Part shown: in pieces, positions 25,803-34,867 of the stretch
Position numbering within the stretch: position 1 is the first letter of the stretch
How the letters are laid out: the number at the start of each line of letters is the position of its first letter
Assembly: GCF_009696065.1 (NCBI RefSeq)
Contig: NZ_VUMS01000006.1
Span: forward strand, 1-64,000
DNA: 64,000 nt
From: Oliverpabstia intestinalis
Lineage (GTDB): Bacteria > Bacillota > Clostridia > Lachnospirales > Lachnospiraceae
Reading direction: 5' to 3'
Made by a program: the position numbers and the translations under genes
Notes under the pieces: model-generated
Seen by the model: the letters and a program-made list of their open reading frames with translations, nothing else
Database searches by the model: none
What the model was told of the DNA's origin: nothing

Positions 25803-26330
25803 TTACACCTCCTTAAAATTCTTAAATATATCACTGATAACAGCCATTCTGGGATCTAAATCTGCCGTATCGCAATCACAGGATCCCTGATTCAGATTTG
25901 CTCCACAACGGCTACAGATTCCTTTACAGTCCTCTTTGCAGAGTACCCGCATTGGCCAATTGATTAGTACTTCATTATGCAGCAGCTTATCGGTATCCAG
26001 CTCTTTGTTCTGGATAAAACTGCTTTCATCCAATGCCTCAATCCGTTCTTCCTCGGACAGCTTCATATCAATCTCCTCATCGTAATCGACCGGACACGAT
26101 ACCAACACCGGCTCCAGACATCTGGAACATGGAATCCATACAGCAACCTGACCTCTTGCACAGATATTCAGAATCTGATTCTCCTTGTGCTTGATTGTCA
26201 ACAGCACCGGCTCCTTCTCTCCATAAGAAAACTCACCCAGTTCACAGGAAAAAGTATCTCCTGACGGCAATATTTCCACCTGTTGTTGCTTTCCTTCATG
26301 AGTCAGTAATTTGGATAAATCAATCAGCAT
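25803..26330 (-). CDS. DUF177 (YceD) family protein
   Basis: 175 aa. The YceD pattern is visible in the C-terminal half: 'CSRCLEPVLVSCPVDYDEEI', 'INWPMRVLCKEDCKGICSRCGANLNQGSCDC' (split) with paired Cys residues likely binding zinc, and 'DPRMAVISDIFK'. The family is linked to 23S rRNA maturation and accompanies rpmF almost everywhere. First gene of a two-gene operon with a near-perfect promoter. Confidence 0.93.
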   Translation of the reverse strand: MLIDLSKLLTHEGKQQQVEILPSGDTFSCELGEFSYGEKEPVLLTIKHKENQILNICARGQVAVWIPCSRCLEPVLVSCPVDYDEEIDMKLSEEERIEALDESSFIQNKELDTDKLLHNEVLINWPMRVLCKEDCKGICSRCGANLNQGSCDCDTADLDPRMAVISDIFKNFKEV

Positions 26331-26356
26331 AATTCACTCCTAACCACACTTCTCCA

Positions 26357-26385
26357 ATTATACAGAAGCATTTTCTTTTTGTCAA
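26357..26385 (-). promoter_or_regulatory. Promoter of yceD-rpmF
   Basis: Minus strand: perfect -35 TTGACA (26380-26385), 17-bp spacer, perfect -10 TATAAT (26357-26362). Confidence 0.9.
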
Positions 26386-26461
26386 CTGTTTTTTTCCTGA
26401 CAACCTGCAATATTTCTGAAATATTCTTTTAATATTTACAGATTATCCTTTCTTTCAGTGG

Positions 26462-26505
26462 GAAGAAAATCCCCTTCGGCTTACAGTCAAAAGGGGACTT
26501 TCTTC
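26462..26505 (-). terminator. Terminator of pta-ackA
   Basis: GAAGAAAATCCCCTT (26462-26476) pairs with AAGGGGACTTTCTTC (26491-26505) with one mismatch. The minus side enters TTTTCTTCC. Confidence 0.75.
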
Positions 26506-26507
26506 TA

Positions 26508-26555
26508 TTATATACTATTTTATATACTATTTTATATACTATTTCATATACTCTC
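26508..26555. repeat. 12-bp tandem repeat after ackA
   Basis: TTATATACTATT occurs three times exactly (26508-26543) and once degenerate (26544-26555), between the ackA stop and its terminator. It is not coding. Confidence 0.9.
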
Positions 26556-26560
26556 TGATC

Positions 26561-27751
26561 TTATACCAGAGCTACTGTTTCACGGCAGATAGCCAGCTCT
26601 TCATTCGTCGGAATTACTGCAACTTTTACTTTTGAATCAGAAGTAGAAATTACAATTTCTTCTCCTCTGTGTCCGTTAGCATCTTTGTCCAAAGTAACTC
26701 CCAGATAACCCAGATAGCTTACTACTTTTTCGCGTACCGGAATTGCATTCTCACCGATACCTGCGGTAAATACGATTGCATCTACTCCGTTCATAGCTGC
26801 TACATAGCCACCAACGAATTTTGCGATGCCGTATGCCAGAACGTCAATTGCATTTGCTGCATCCTGGTTTCCGCCTTCTGCTGCTTCGTTCAGGTCACGG
26901 AAGTCACTTGACAGACCGCCGGACAGACCGAACAGACCGGATTTTTTGTTCAGTACATTCATCATACCGGAGATATCCAGGTTTTCTTTCTTTGCGATGA
27001 ATTCCATGATAGCCGGATCGATGTTACCGGAACGGGTTCCCATAACAACGCCTTCCAGTGGAGTCAGACCCATGGTTGTATCTACACATTTACCGTTTAC
27101 TACGGCACTGATAGAAGATCCGTTACCCAGGTGGCAAACGATTACTTTTGAGTTTTCCGGATTCAGTCCCAGGAATTCTACCGCACGTTTGGATACGAAG
27201 CTGTGGCTTGTACCGTGGAAACCGTATCTTCTTACTTTGTAGTTTTTATAGTATTCCAGTGGCAGACCATACAGATATGCTTTTGCAGGCATGGTCTGAT
27301 GGAAAGCGGTATCAAATACTGCTACCTGCGGTACACCTGGCATCAGTTCGCCGCATACACGGATACCGATCAGGTTTGCCGGGTTGTGCAGAGGTGCCAG
27401 ATCGTTGCACTCTTCTACGGCCTGGATTACTTCGTCTGTGATAACTACGGAAGACGCAAATTTTTCTCCGCCGTGTACGACACGGTGTCCGATTGCATTT
27501 ACTTCTTTCAGGCTTGCGATTGCACCTGTTTTTTCATTGGTCAGGGCATCCAGAACCATCTGGATCGCTTCTTTATGTGTCGGCATGGAAGCTTCTGTGA
27601 TTTCTTTGTCGCATCCTGCTTTCTGGTATACCAGTCTTCCGTCAATTCCGATTCTCTCACAGAGACCTTTTGCCAGAACTTCTTCTGTATCGGAGTTGAT
27701 CAGCTGATATTTCAGAGATGAACTTCCGCAGTTGATTACTAATACGTTCAT
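26561..27751 (-). CDS. ackA: Acetate kinase
   Basis: 396 aa from MNVLVINCGSSSLKYQL, chosen because GGAGG lies 8 nt upstream; an ATG 15 bp earlier would place that ribosome site inside the gene. ASKHA-family motifs: 'NCGSSSLKY' phosphate 1, 'HRVVHGGEKF', 'VFDTAFHQTMP', 'YGFHGTSHSFV', 'CHLGNGSSISA' and 'VFTAGIGENA'. It makes ATP and acetate from acetyl phosphate. It follows pta by 40 bp, forming the standard acetogenic end-pathway. Confidence 0.98.
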   Translation of the reverse strand: MNVLVINCGSSSLKYQLINSDTEEVLAKGLCERIGIDGRLVYQKAGCDKEITEASMPTHKEAIQMVLDALTNEKTGAIASLKEVNAIGHRVVHGGEKFASSVVITDEVIQAVEECNDLAPLHNPANLIGIRVCGELMPGVPQVAVFDTAFHQTMPAKAYLYGLPLEYYKNYKVRRYGFHGTSHSFVSKRAVEFLGLNPENSKVIVCHLGNGSSISAVVNGKCVDTTMGLTPLEGVVMGTRSGNIDPAIMEFIAKKENLDISGMMNVLNKKSGLFGLSGGLSSDFRDLNEAAEGGNQDAANAIDVLAYGIAKFVGGYVAAMNGVDAIVFTAGIGENAIPVREKVVSYLGYLGVTLDKDANGHRGEEIVISTSDSKVKVAVIPTNEELAICRETVALV

Positions 27752-27791
27752 GTTTTCTTCCTCCAATTAAACATACTTTTATGTATCTGTT

Positions 27792-28805
<1,014 letters not shown>

Positions 28806-28826
28806 CTATTTTGCTCACTACATAAA

Positions 28827-28855
28827 ATTATACTCTTTTTCCTTTACAGTGACAA
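28827..28855 (-). promoter_or_regulatory. Promoter of pta-ackA
   Basis: Minus strand: -35 TTGTCA (28850-28855), 17-bp spacer, perfect -10 TATAAT (28827-28832). Confidence 0.85.
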
Positions 28856-28901
28856 GGTTAGTTAATTTTTTAACATATCTTCGCTATTTCTCCGGAAAGC
28901 C

Positions 28902-28930
28902 TTGTTTTTCTACATCTTCCCTGTTAGAAT
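28902..28930 (+). promoter_or_regulatory. Promoter of tmcAL
   Basis: -35 TTGTTT (28902-28907), 17-bp spacer, -10 TAGAAT (28925-28930), about 36 bp before the start codon and divergent from the pta promoter. Confidence 0.6.
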
Positions 28931-28965
28931 GAGAAAATAATTTATGTATTTTTTGAGGTGCAACC

Positions 28966-30192
28966 ATGAAAATTGCCGGAATCATTGCGGAATATAATCC
29001 GTTTCACACTGGACATGCTTATCATATACAAAAAACAAGAGAACTTACAGGAGCCGATTATATCATTGTTGTCCTGAGCGGAGATTTTGTACAGCGGGGA
29101 GCACCTGCCCTGTATTCCAAGCATCTGCGCACCCGGATGGCACTTCTCGGTGGTGCGGATCTTGTCTTCGAGCTGCCGTCAACCCATGCCTGCGAGAGTG
29201 CAGAATTCTTTGCACAGAATGCCGTCGGACTTCTTGACGGACTCGGTTGTGTGGACGTTCTTTCTTTTGGAAGCGAAAGCGGAACGATTGAACCGTTTTT
29301 GAAACTCGGGTCTTTTCTCTCCGCTGAGACACCGGAATACCAGAATCTTATAAAAAAATATCTAAAAAAAGGAGAATCCTTTCCAAAAGCGCGCAGTCTC
29401 ACTCTCCAGGAACTACTTTCAGACACCGATGCCGATACCGGAACCTTTTTGCAGACACCGAATAATATTCTCGGTGTGGAATACTGTAAAGCACTCTGTC
29501 GGCAGAACAGTACGATTCGGCCGCTTACGGTAAAACGTGAAGGAAATGCCTATCACGACAACTCATTGAATGGACAGTTTCCCTCTGCATCTGCCATCCG
29601 TGCCCTGTGGAAATCTGCGGACTGTAAGATGTCAGACGCTGCTGTGTCTTCCTGTTTTCCGCCCGCCATATCTGCGCTTCTTTCGCAGACTTTTTCCTGC
29701 CCACAGTTTCTGGATGAGGAAGATTTTTCTCCTTATCTTCGCTGGCTTCTGTTTTCTTCTGACAAGGCTCAGCTTGCAGCTTATCAGGATGTTACACCGG
29801 CCTTTGTACAGCGTCTCTTTCACACCAGAGGTTCTTATGAAAGCTGGGGACAGTATGCAGCACTCTTAAAAACGCGGGAACTCACCTACAGCCGGATCTG
29901 TCGTATGCTGATGCACTGTCTGCTGCAGATTTCCCATGTCCCTGCACTTTCCTACGCAAGGCTTCTCGGTTTTCGCCGTCAAGCAGCACCGGTTCTTTCT
30001 GAGCTCAAAAAACACAGTTCCATTCCGGTCATTACAAAAGCAGCAGATGCATCTTCCCTGTTGTCCGACGAAACCGCAGCTGTTTTTTCAAAAAATGTGG
30101 AGATTTCAAATCTTTACGAGACTGTCTGGTGTGAAAAATATCGCACCACATTTGTGCATGAATACCGAAAACCTCTCGTAATTCTTCCCTGA
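28966..30192 (+). CDS. tmcAL: tRNA(Met) cytidine acetate ligase TmcAL
   Basis: 408 aa. Uses ATP and acetate to acetylate C34 of elongator tRNA-Met. N-terminal nucleotidyltransferase motif 'IAEYNPFHTGHAYHI' with the HxxH (His-Thr-Gly-His), 'VVLSGDFVQRGAPA', 'FELPSTHACESAEFFA' and 'NNILGVEYCKAL' are all characteristic (formerly YlbM/DUF795). In this genome it lies beside pta-ackA, whose product acetate is its substrate; adjacency of the two is common in Clostridia, so metabolic linkage is only suggestive. Confidence 0.94.
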   Translation: MKIAGIIAEYNPFHTGHAYHIQKTRELTGADYIIVVLSGDFVQRGAPALYSKHLRTRMALLGGADLVFELPSTHACESAEFFAQNAVGLLDGLGCVDVLSFGSESGTIEPFLKLGSFLSAETPEYQNLIKKYLKKGESFPKARSLTLQELLSDTDADTGTFLQTPNNILGVEYCKALCRQNSTIRPLTVKREGNAYHDNSLNGQFPSASAIRALWKSADCKMSDAAVSSCFPPAISALLSQTFSCPQFLDEEDFSPYLRWLLFSSDKAQLAAYQDVTPAFVQRLFHTRGSYESWGQYAALLKTRELTYSRICRMLMHCLLQISHVPALSYARLLGFRRQAAPVLSELKKHSSIPVITKAADASSLLSDETAAVFSKNVEISNLYETVWCEKYRTTFVHEYRKPLVILP

Positions 30193-30208
30193 TAACGATA
30201 TCTTTTTT

Positions 30209-30246
30209 CTGCAGATAACTGTTTTTCCTGTTATCTGCAGTTTTTT
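30209..30246 (+). terminator. Terminator of tmcAL
   Basis: CTGCAGATAAC (30209-30219) pairs perfectly with GTTATCTGCAG (30230-30240), then six T's. The stop codon of the convergent adhesin gene lies in the T-tract. Confidence 0.9.
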
Positions 30247-32683
30247 ACTGTTTACTGCTTTTCTCTTCCGATATTTTAAGATGATTGACTTCTACATCAT
30301 CGTGAGAGTATTCGTCGAAGAATACTTTCCTGTTTTCAAAAGTTGCGCTTCCGTCTTCTATCGTCAGATCTGCTGTCACTTCCGATCTGATCTTTTGAAC
30401 TCCATTCACGGTATCTGTCGGAGTATTGACCACAGTCACATTGGCATCCTCCGAGATAACACCTGTCAGAATATACCGTGCCGTCAGAGGAAGTTCTTCT
30501 ATCTGGTAAATTCCTGCAGGAATTCCGGTGATCTCGGATTTTCCGATGATATATTCCTGTTGTTTTTCCATTTCTTTTGTGAATGATATCACACTTTGAT
30601 ACCAGTGTTCTTCCCCATTCAGATCTTTCCCTGAAATTTTGAAAAAGAACGTGGGATTACCGTGTGCCCATACCAGCTCATCTGTCCGAATTTTTTTATA
30701 GATCGTAAATTTTCGTTCCGGATAGTTCCAAGCTTCAAGTTCCAGTGTCGTCGTTCCAGGTTCCGTTACGGTAATTTCCTGCTGCCAGATTCCACAGTAA
30801 TGCTGTGGCGACTTTGTCTCCCGGATCAGGAACTTTCCCTGATTCGCTTTATCTGCAATCACTTCTTTTCCTGTCTCATACTGTTGTTTCTGACTGTTAT
30901 AAGATAATGTCTGAAGTGCCTGATCACTGTACTTTTCCTCCTCTTGTATCCACGGATAAATCTGGAATTGTGCTCCTGTAAGTAATTTTCTGGATTTGAT
31001 ATCATATTTTTTTACATATACATTTGCCTTCGGTTCTTTTTTCTCATCATAAAAGATACACGGCTGTTCCACACGGTCAGAATAAAAACCATTCTCATTC
31101 ATACGTATTTCACGACCTCCATACTGGCGGTAGTTTTCTTCATCCAGACTGTTTGCCAGCTGGTATGTCTTTTTATAGTTTTCCGGCGCACGCTCTTCTT
31201 TGATCAGAAACCAGCCATCTTTTGTCTGTGTATAAGAAATGTTTTTTATCTGGTAACTTCCATCCTGCATATCCTGGAAATTGCCGATCTTTTTGCTGTA
31301 TCCATTTCCGTCATATGCCCACAACGAAAACAGTGCACCTTTTAAAGTTCTCTGTGTCTCCTGATCCTTTTTGTAGATTGTCAGATTCCTTGTCACTTTT
31401 TCAATATTCAAATCGGCTCTTGCCTGTTTTCTTGTCGTACCTCCGGAAGCATCCCAGGTCAGCAAGCAGATACTCTGGAAATTTGAAGCTGAATTGCTTT
31501 TATAGATTCCTCCACCCCAGTATCTTGGCAGGGAAGCTGTCACCGTGATCGGTATCTGCATGCCTGTCAGCTGCCATTTTCTGTACTGTGCCTGTGGAAT
31601 CGCTGCCCGAAAATCTGCGTATGTCTGATTACCGTTTTTTTCAATCTGAACGCCCTGTGGAGCACTGATCTCATAACCTGTCAACTGTTCGCGAAAATCA
31701 TATCCATAATAGGACTGAAAGTTTCCATGAAAGTTCCCTCCTGAAAGGTACCTTCCATTTTGCAGGCTCCAGCTGTTATTATAACCATTCAGAGAAAACG
31801 TACAGCTTTCCATATCCAGCCATCCGTCAGCACTAAACCCACCATAATTACTTGTTTCATTGGCTGCTGCCACAATTTTACTGATCCGGTCATAGGCGAG
31901 ATTTTTTTCTGCTGTTGTGGCATTACTTTTGTCCATCCCGTTTCTCGCCGCTGCAAGGGTAAATTCTCCATTCAGAATGTGTACAGCTACCTGCGTTACA
32001 AAGTAGTCCATCTGCCAGTCACCGGTAGAATATGGCTCATAACGGCATGGATATCCATAATACAGCGCACCGTAATACAGTGCATAGGCAACTTTTCGGT
32101 TACTCCAGCCTTTAAACTGCATCTTAAGTCCTCCGATTGGGCAGTCCTTTTGATATTCCACACAATAGACATATCTCCATTTTCCACCCCCGTCAACGTT
32201 CTTATCATCCCCGACAATATATTTCATTCCCATGCCAAGGTTCGGGCAGGATGCAGAACCTTTTCCACCGGATGGCCATAAAAATTTGTCATATCGAACA
32301 TTTGCTACCGGCTGTTCGCTGCTGTTGTCAAAAGAATATGTATCTATCTCTTCCTCGCTGTTTTCCAGATAGAACAGCCCATCTTCTGTCTCCGGTATTT
32401 TGTCTGCTTCATCCTTTTCCGGATTCTCTTTCTCCTCACTTTCGTGACTGATCTCCTGCGATTCTTCTGCCGACGGTTTCGGATCATCTGAATCCTGTGT
32501 TTTTTCCTGCGTAATCTCCTGCTGTTCTTCTTTGCCGCTATCTGTTATTTCACTTTCTGCCTCTACCGGTACTGTATCGTCGATGTCGGCTCCGTAGATT
32601 CCGGTTGCGTTGCCGACAATGACGAAAGAAAGTAAGATTCCCAGTACACCATGCCCGATTACTTTTCTTTTCCATATTTTCAA
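30245..32683 (-). CDS. Secreted thioester-domain adhesin with SpaA/Cna-B-like repeats
   Basis: 812 aa from a TTG start, chosen because AAAGGAG lies 8 nt upstream, TTG overlaps the sipW stop (TTGA), and the protein then opens with a clean signal peptide (1-32). An upstream ATG has poor spacing. Order: acidic linker rich in Glu (32-115); thioester domain with 'YVYCVEY' (Cys174) and 'VTQVAV' (Gln231), the Cys and TQxA pair that forms an internal thioester in TED/TQXA adhesins; then three beta domains at about 430-545, 553-655 and 658-790, each with a 'TIYKK/YVKK' Lys strand and, in two or three, an E of 'IKEERAP', 'IRETKSP' or 'IEELPL' for an isopeptide bond. There is no LPxTG motif or C-terminal membrane anchor. 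Last gene of the sipW/tasA-like cluster. Confidence 0.87.
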   Translation of the reverse strand: MKIWKRKVIGHGVLGILLSFVIVGNATGIYGADIDDTVPVEAESEITDSGKEEQQEITQEKTQDSDDPKPSAEESQEISHESEEKENPEKDEADKIPETEDGLFYLENSEEEIDTYSFDNSSEQPVANVRYDKFLWPSGGKGSASCPNLGMGMKYIVGDDKNVDGGGKWRYVYCVEYQKDCPIGGLKMQFKGWSNRKVAYALYYGALYYGYPCRYEPYSTGDWQMDYFVTQVAVHILNGEFTLAAARNGMDKSNATTAEKNLAYDRISKIVAAANETSNYGGFSADGWLDMESCTFSLNGYNNSWSLQNGRYLSGGNFHGNFQSYYGYDFREQLTGYEISAPQGVQIEKNGNQTYADFRAAIPQAQYRKWQLTGMQIPITVTASLPRYWGGGIYKSNSASNFQSICLLTWDASGGTTRKQARADLNIEKVTRNLTIYKKDQETQRTLKGALFSLWAYDGNGYSKKIGNFQDMQDGSYQIKNISYTQTKDGWFLIKEERAPENYKKTYQLANSLDEENYRQYGGREIRMNENGFYSDRVEQPCIFYDEKKEPKANVYVKKYDIKSRKLLTGAQFQIYPWIQEEEKYSDQALQTLSYNSQKQQYETGKEVIADKANQGKFLIRETKSPQHYCGIWQQEITVTEPGTTTLELEAWNYPERKFTIYKKIRTDELVWAHGNPTFFFKISGKDLNGEEHWYQSVISFTKEMEKQQEYIIGKSEITGIPAGIYQIEELPLTARYILTGVISEDANVTVVNTPTDTVNGVQKIRSEVTADLTIEDGSATFENRKVFFDEYSHDDVEVNHLKISEEKSSKQ

Positions 32684-33174
32684 ACCGTCTTCTCCTTTCC
32701 GCTTTTCCATATTTCCTTCTGTTGTAATATGATCAGTAATATACCGACTGCAATAGTTCCCAGCCAGATACTCCTCCTTTTAAACACAGATATCAAATAT
32801 CCCACATAAGGGAGTGAAAAGATCATTTTCCCAAGATATTGTTCATACGATACTGCTCCGGGATCACTGACCTCATTGGCATCTCCCTTTGTTCTCCATA
32901 TTCTGCTGTTTTTATCTGTTTCCACGACTCTGTGAAGAACCGATATTCCCCCTGATAACCCATAGGCAATAATATCTCCTTCTTTTATATTTTCCTGTTT
33001 GATCCATCTGTTTGTGTATACGATACTTCCCACCGGAACTGCAGGTTCCATAGATCCGCTGATCACCACACGTGGTGTACATCCTGCAGTCTGTGGGAGA
33101 AGGAACAGGCAAAATCCTGCCATCCCCACAGCCGTCAGAAAGAATCGCAGAATTCTTTCTGTCGCTTTTATCAT
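32680..33174 (-). CDS. sipW: SipW-type signal peptidase I
   Basis: 164 aa from MIKATERIL; the ATG overlaps the upstream stop (ATGA), and a longer frame upstream is a shadow of the neighbouring gene. An N-terminal helix (about 8-30) leads to 'VVISGSMEPAVPVGSIV' with the catalytic Ser, 'EGDIIAY', then 'SVLHRVVE' with His where bacterial LepB has Lys, and 'WRTKGDANEVSDPGAV'. Ser/His marks the ER-type SipW class, which in Bacillus processes TasA and TapA. A second helix lies near the C-terminus. It should process the three camelysin-like proteins upstream. Confidence 0.93.
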   Translation of the reverse strand: MIKATERILRFFLTAVGMAGFCLFLLPQTAGCTPRVVISGSMEPAVPVGSIVYTNRWIKQENIKEGDIIAYGLSGGISVLHRVVETDKNSRIWRTKGDANEVSDPGAVSYEQYLGKMIFSLPYVGYLISVFKRRSIWLGTIAVGILLIILQQKEIWKSGKEKTV

Positions 33175-34331
33175 CTGCTTTTTATTCCTTTCTTCCTGAT
33201 GCTTTCTTTTCCAAGAACTACAACTGCCAGTACAGCTCCCGCAATACCGGTTATAAGATAGTGCCCCGGATACTGGCTGTCTCCCGTTTTTGCCACTTTC
33301 ACTATCTGAGTCTTTTGTGGTGCTCCCGTGGTAAACCAAAACTTTACCTGACCGGTTTGTGCCGCATATACATTATCTGCCTCTTCCGGAAGAGAAAATA
33401 AGAATTCTACTTGTTTATCCTTTCCCGGAAGAATTTCTCCCAGAGACTGATTTTGTTTTAACATCGTCTCTGTCACCGTTCCCTGATAGAGAATCTGTAT
33501 CTGATCTTTCTCTCTGACCTGCACAGTAAGTTCCATTTTTTCCAGAAGTGGTGTCATCTGCGGGGCTTCTGCCCTGAAAAATACTTCCCGTTTATGATCT
33601 GCTCCATTTCTGATCACAACTTTTCCGGACTGACTTTTTCCCGGCATAAATGTCTCCAGTTGTTTCATACACCCTTCCTGTTCCATCGTGAACCCCTGCA
33701 GATCCGATGCAATCACGAGTTCCATCTGGTCTTTGTCACCATCCTGTTCTTCTGCTTCTCCTTCCATTGCCTGGCGAATAACAAACTGCTTCGTCTTCAT
33801 CCCCCACGGATCACTGACAGAAAAATCAGGAAAAAAACACTCTGCCTGTACTGCTTCCGCCCATACACTCGCCTGCCATCGGTTCTCTGCCTCAGGACTT
33901 TCTTTCCATTCTGCAGGTAACCGGATTCCCCGGAAAAAGTCAACGCTCTCCCCGCTCTTTACCACTTCCTTACAGTAAAAATACTCTCCATCCTGCACCC
34001 ATTCACTGCCAATCCCTTCCAGATTGTCCGCAGACAACGGCTGATCCGATGTCTCCTCCGATGTAAATACTATTTTCGCACGCACATAACAATCTGCTCC
34101 ATCATTAACGATCCGTGGAATCTTGGATATCAGCCCACCCGGAAGTACATTTTCTTCTGTTTCCCATGGAACTTCCTTTTCCCCATTCATCCGATATTCT
34201 TCCAGATGAATCGCTACTTTTCCACTGTTTGCCTGATACAGGACATAAGCTTTCGGCAATCCGTAGATTCCTGAGATTCCGATCAACAGTAACCCACATA
34301 ACAAAGCACTGATTTTCCCTGTTTTTTTCAT
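33171..34331 (-). CDS. TasA/camelysin-like protein with C-terminal anchor (candidate fibre base)
   Basis: 386 aa. N-terminal hydrophobic leader (1-30) of the type handled by SipW. Two tandem beta-rich regions follow: about 35-190 shares with the 173-aa neighbour the pattern 'LPGGLISKIPRIVNDGADCYVRAKIVF' (split; compare 'PGKIIKKEAGFTNTGMVPMYVRAVY'), and about 200-345 has the repeat-like 'MPGKSQSGKVVIRNGADHKREVFFRAEA'. The C-terminus reads 'VAKTGD', a membrane helix ('LITGIAGAVLAVVVLG') and basic residues, a degenerate sortase or membrane anchor. It is coupled by ATGA overlaps to genes on both sides. The base role is inferred. Confidence 0.75.
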   Translation of the reverse strand: MKKTGKISALLCGLLLIGISGIYGLPKAYVLYQANSGKVAIHLEEYRMNGEKEVPWETEENVLPGGLISKIPRIVNDGADCYVRAKIVFTSEETSDQPLSADNLEGIGSEWVQDGEYFYCKEVVKSGESVDFFRGIRLPAEWKESPEAENRWQASVWAEAVQAECFFPDFSVSDPWGMKTKQFVIRQAMEGEAEEQDGDKDQMELVIASDLQGFTMEQEGCMKQLETFMPGKSQSGKVVIRNGADHKREVFFRAEAPQMTPLLEKMELTVQVREKDQIQILYQGTVTETMLKQNQSLGEILPGKDKQVEFLFSLPEEADNVYAAQTGQVKFWFTTGAPQKTQIVKVAKTGDSQYPGHYLITGIAGAVLAVVVLGKESIRKKGIKSR

Positions 34332-34849
34332 ACCTGCCCACCTTCCTGCCGCTCCATCATCCGCGCAAATGCTTCTTTTGCACTACTGTGTCCAGCTGCC
34401 TGTACTGTCTCGGTATATATCGTCAGATCAAATCCATCCGTAATTTTCTGTTTTTTCCAGTGAATTCCTTTCAGAAAAAGTTCCGTGCTTTCCTGTGGCT
34501 GTACTATCTTTTTATAATAGTAATATCCATCGTCTGCTTTCTCCCACAAAGTACTCCCCATCAGAAGTTCACTTCCTTCTTCCGCCTCCTTGTTGCTGAA
34601 CAGGTAAACCGCCCTCACATACATGGGAACCATTCCTGTATTCGTAAAACCAGCTTCTTTTTTAATGATTTTCCCCGGTGTAAGTTCCTGATCCGGAAAT
34701 TCTTCCCTGATCTCTACTTCATTCATCCCAACAGAAAAAGAATTGACTCGTTGGCTCTGATCGGTAAACCAACTGTAGATTCCATGTGTACCGACCGCAA
34801 CCAGCATACTGAAGCAGACGATCCCCGCTATGGATAAAATTTTTTTCAT
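34328..34849 (-). CDS. SipW-dependent camelysin/TasA-like protein, minor subunit
   Basis: 173 aa from MKKILSIAG; AGGAG lies 10 nt upstream, while a GTG 9 bp earlier is too close to it. Leader 'IVCFSMLVAVGTHGIYSWFTDQ' (split) then 'RVNSFSVGMNEVEI', the F-x-D...N-x-F-x-x-G signature of TasA/camelysin after SipW cleavage. The beta-rich domain contains 'ELTPGKIIKKEAGFTNTG'. There is no C-terminal anchor. Its stop overlaps the next gene by ATGA. Probably a minor subunit or initiator. Confidence 0.85.
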   Translation of the reverse strand: MKKILSIAGIVCFSMLVAVGTHGIYSWFTDQSQRVNSFSVGMNEVEIREEFPDQELTPGKIIKKEAGFTNTGMVPMYVRAVYLFSNKEAEEGSELLMGSTLWEKADDGYYYYKKIVQPQESTELFLKGIHWKKQKITDGFDLTIYTETVQAAGHSSAKEAFARMMERQEGGQV

Positions 34850-34867
34850 CCTCGTCACTCTCCTCTG

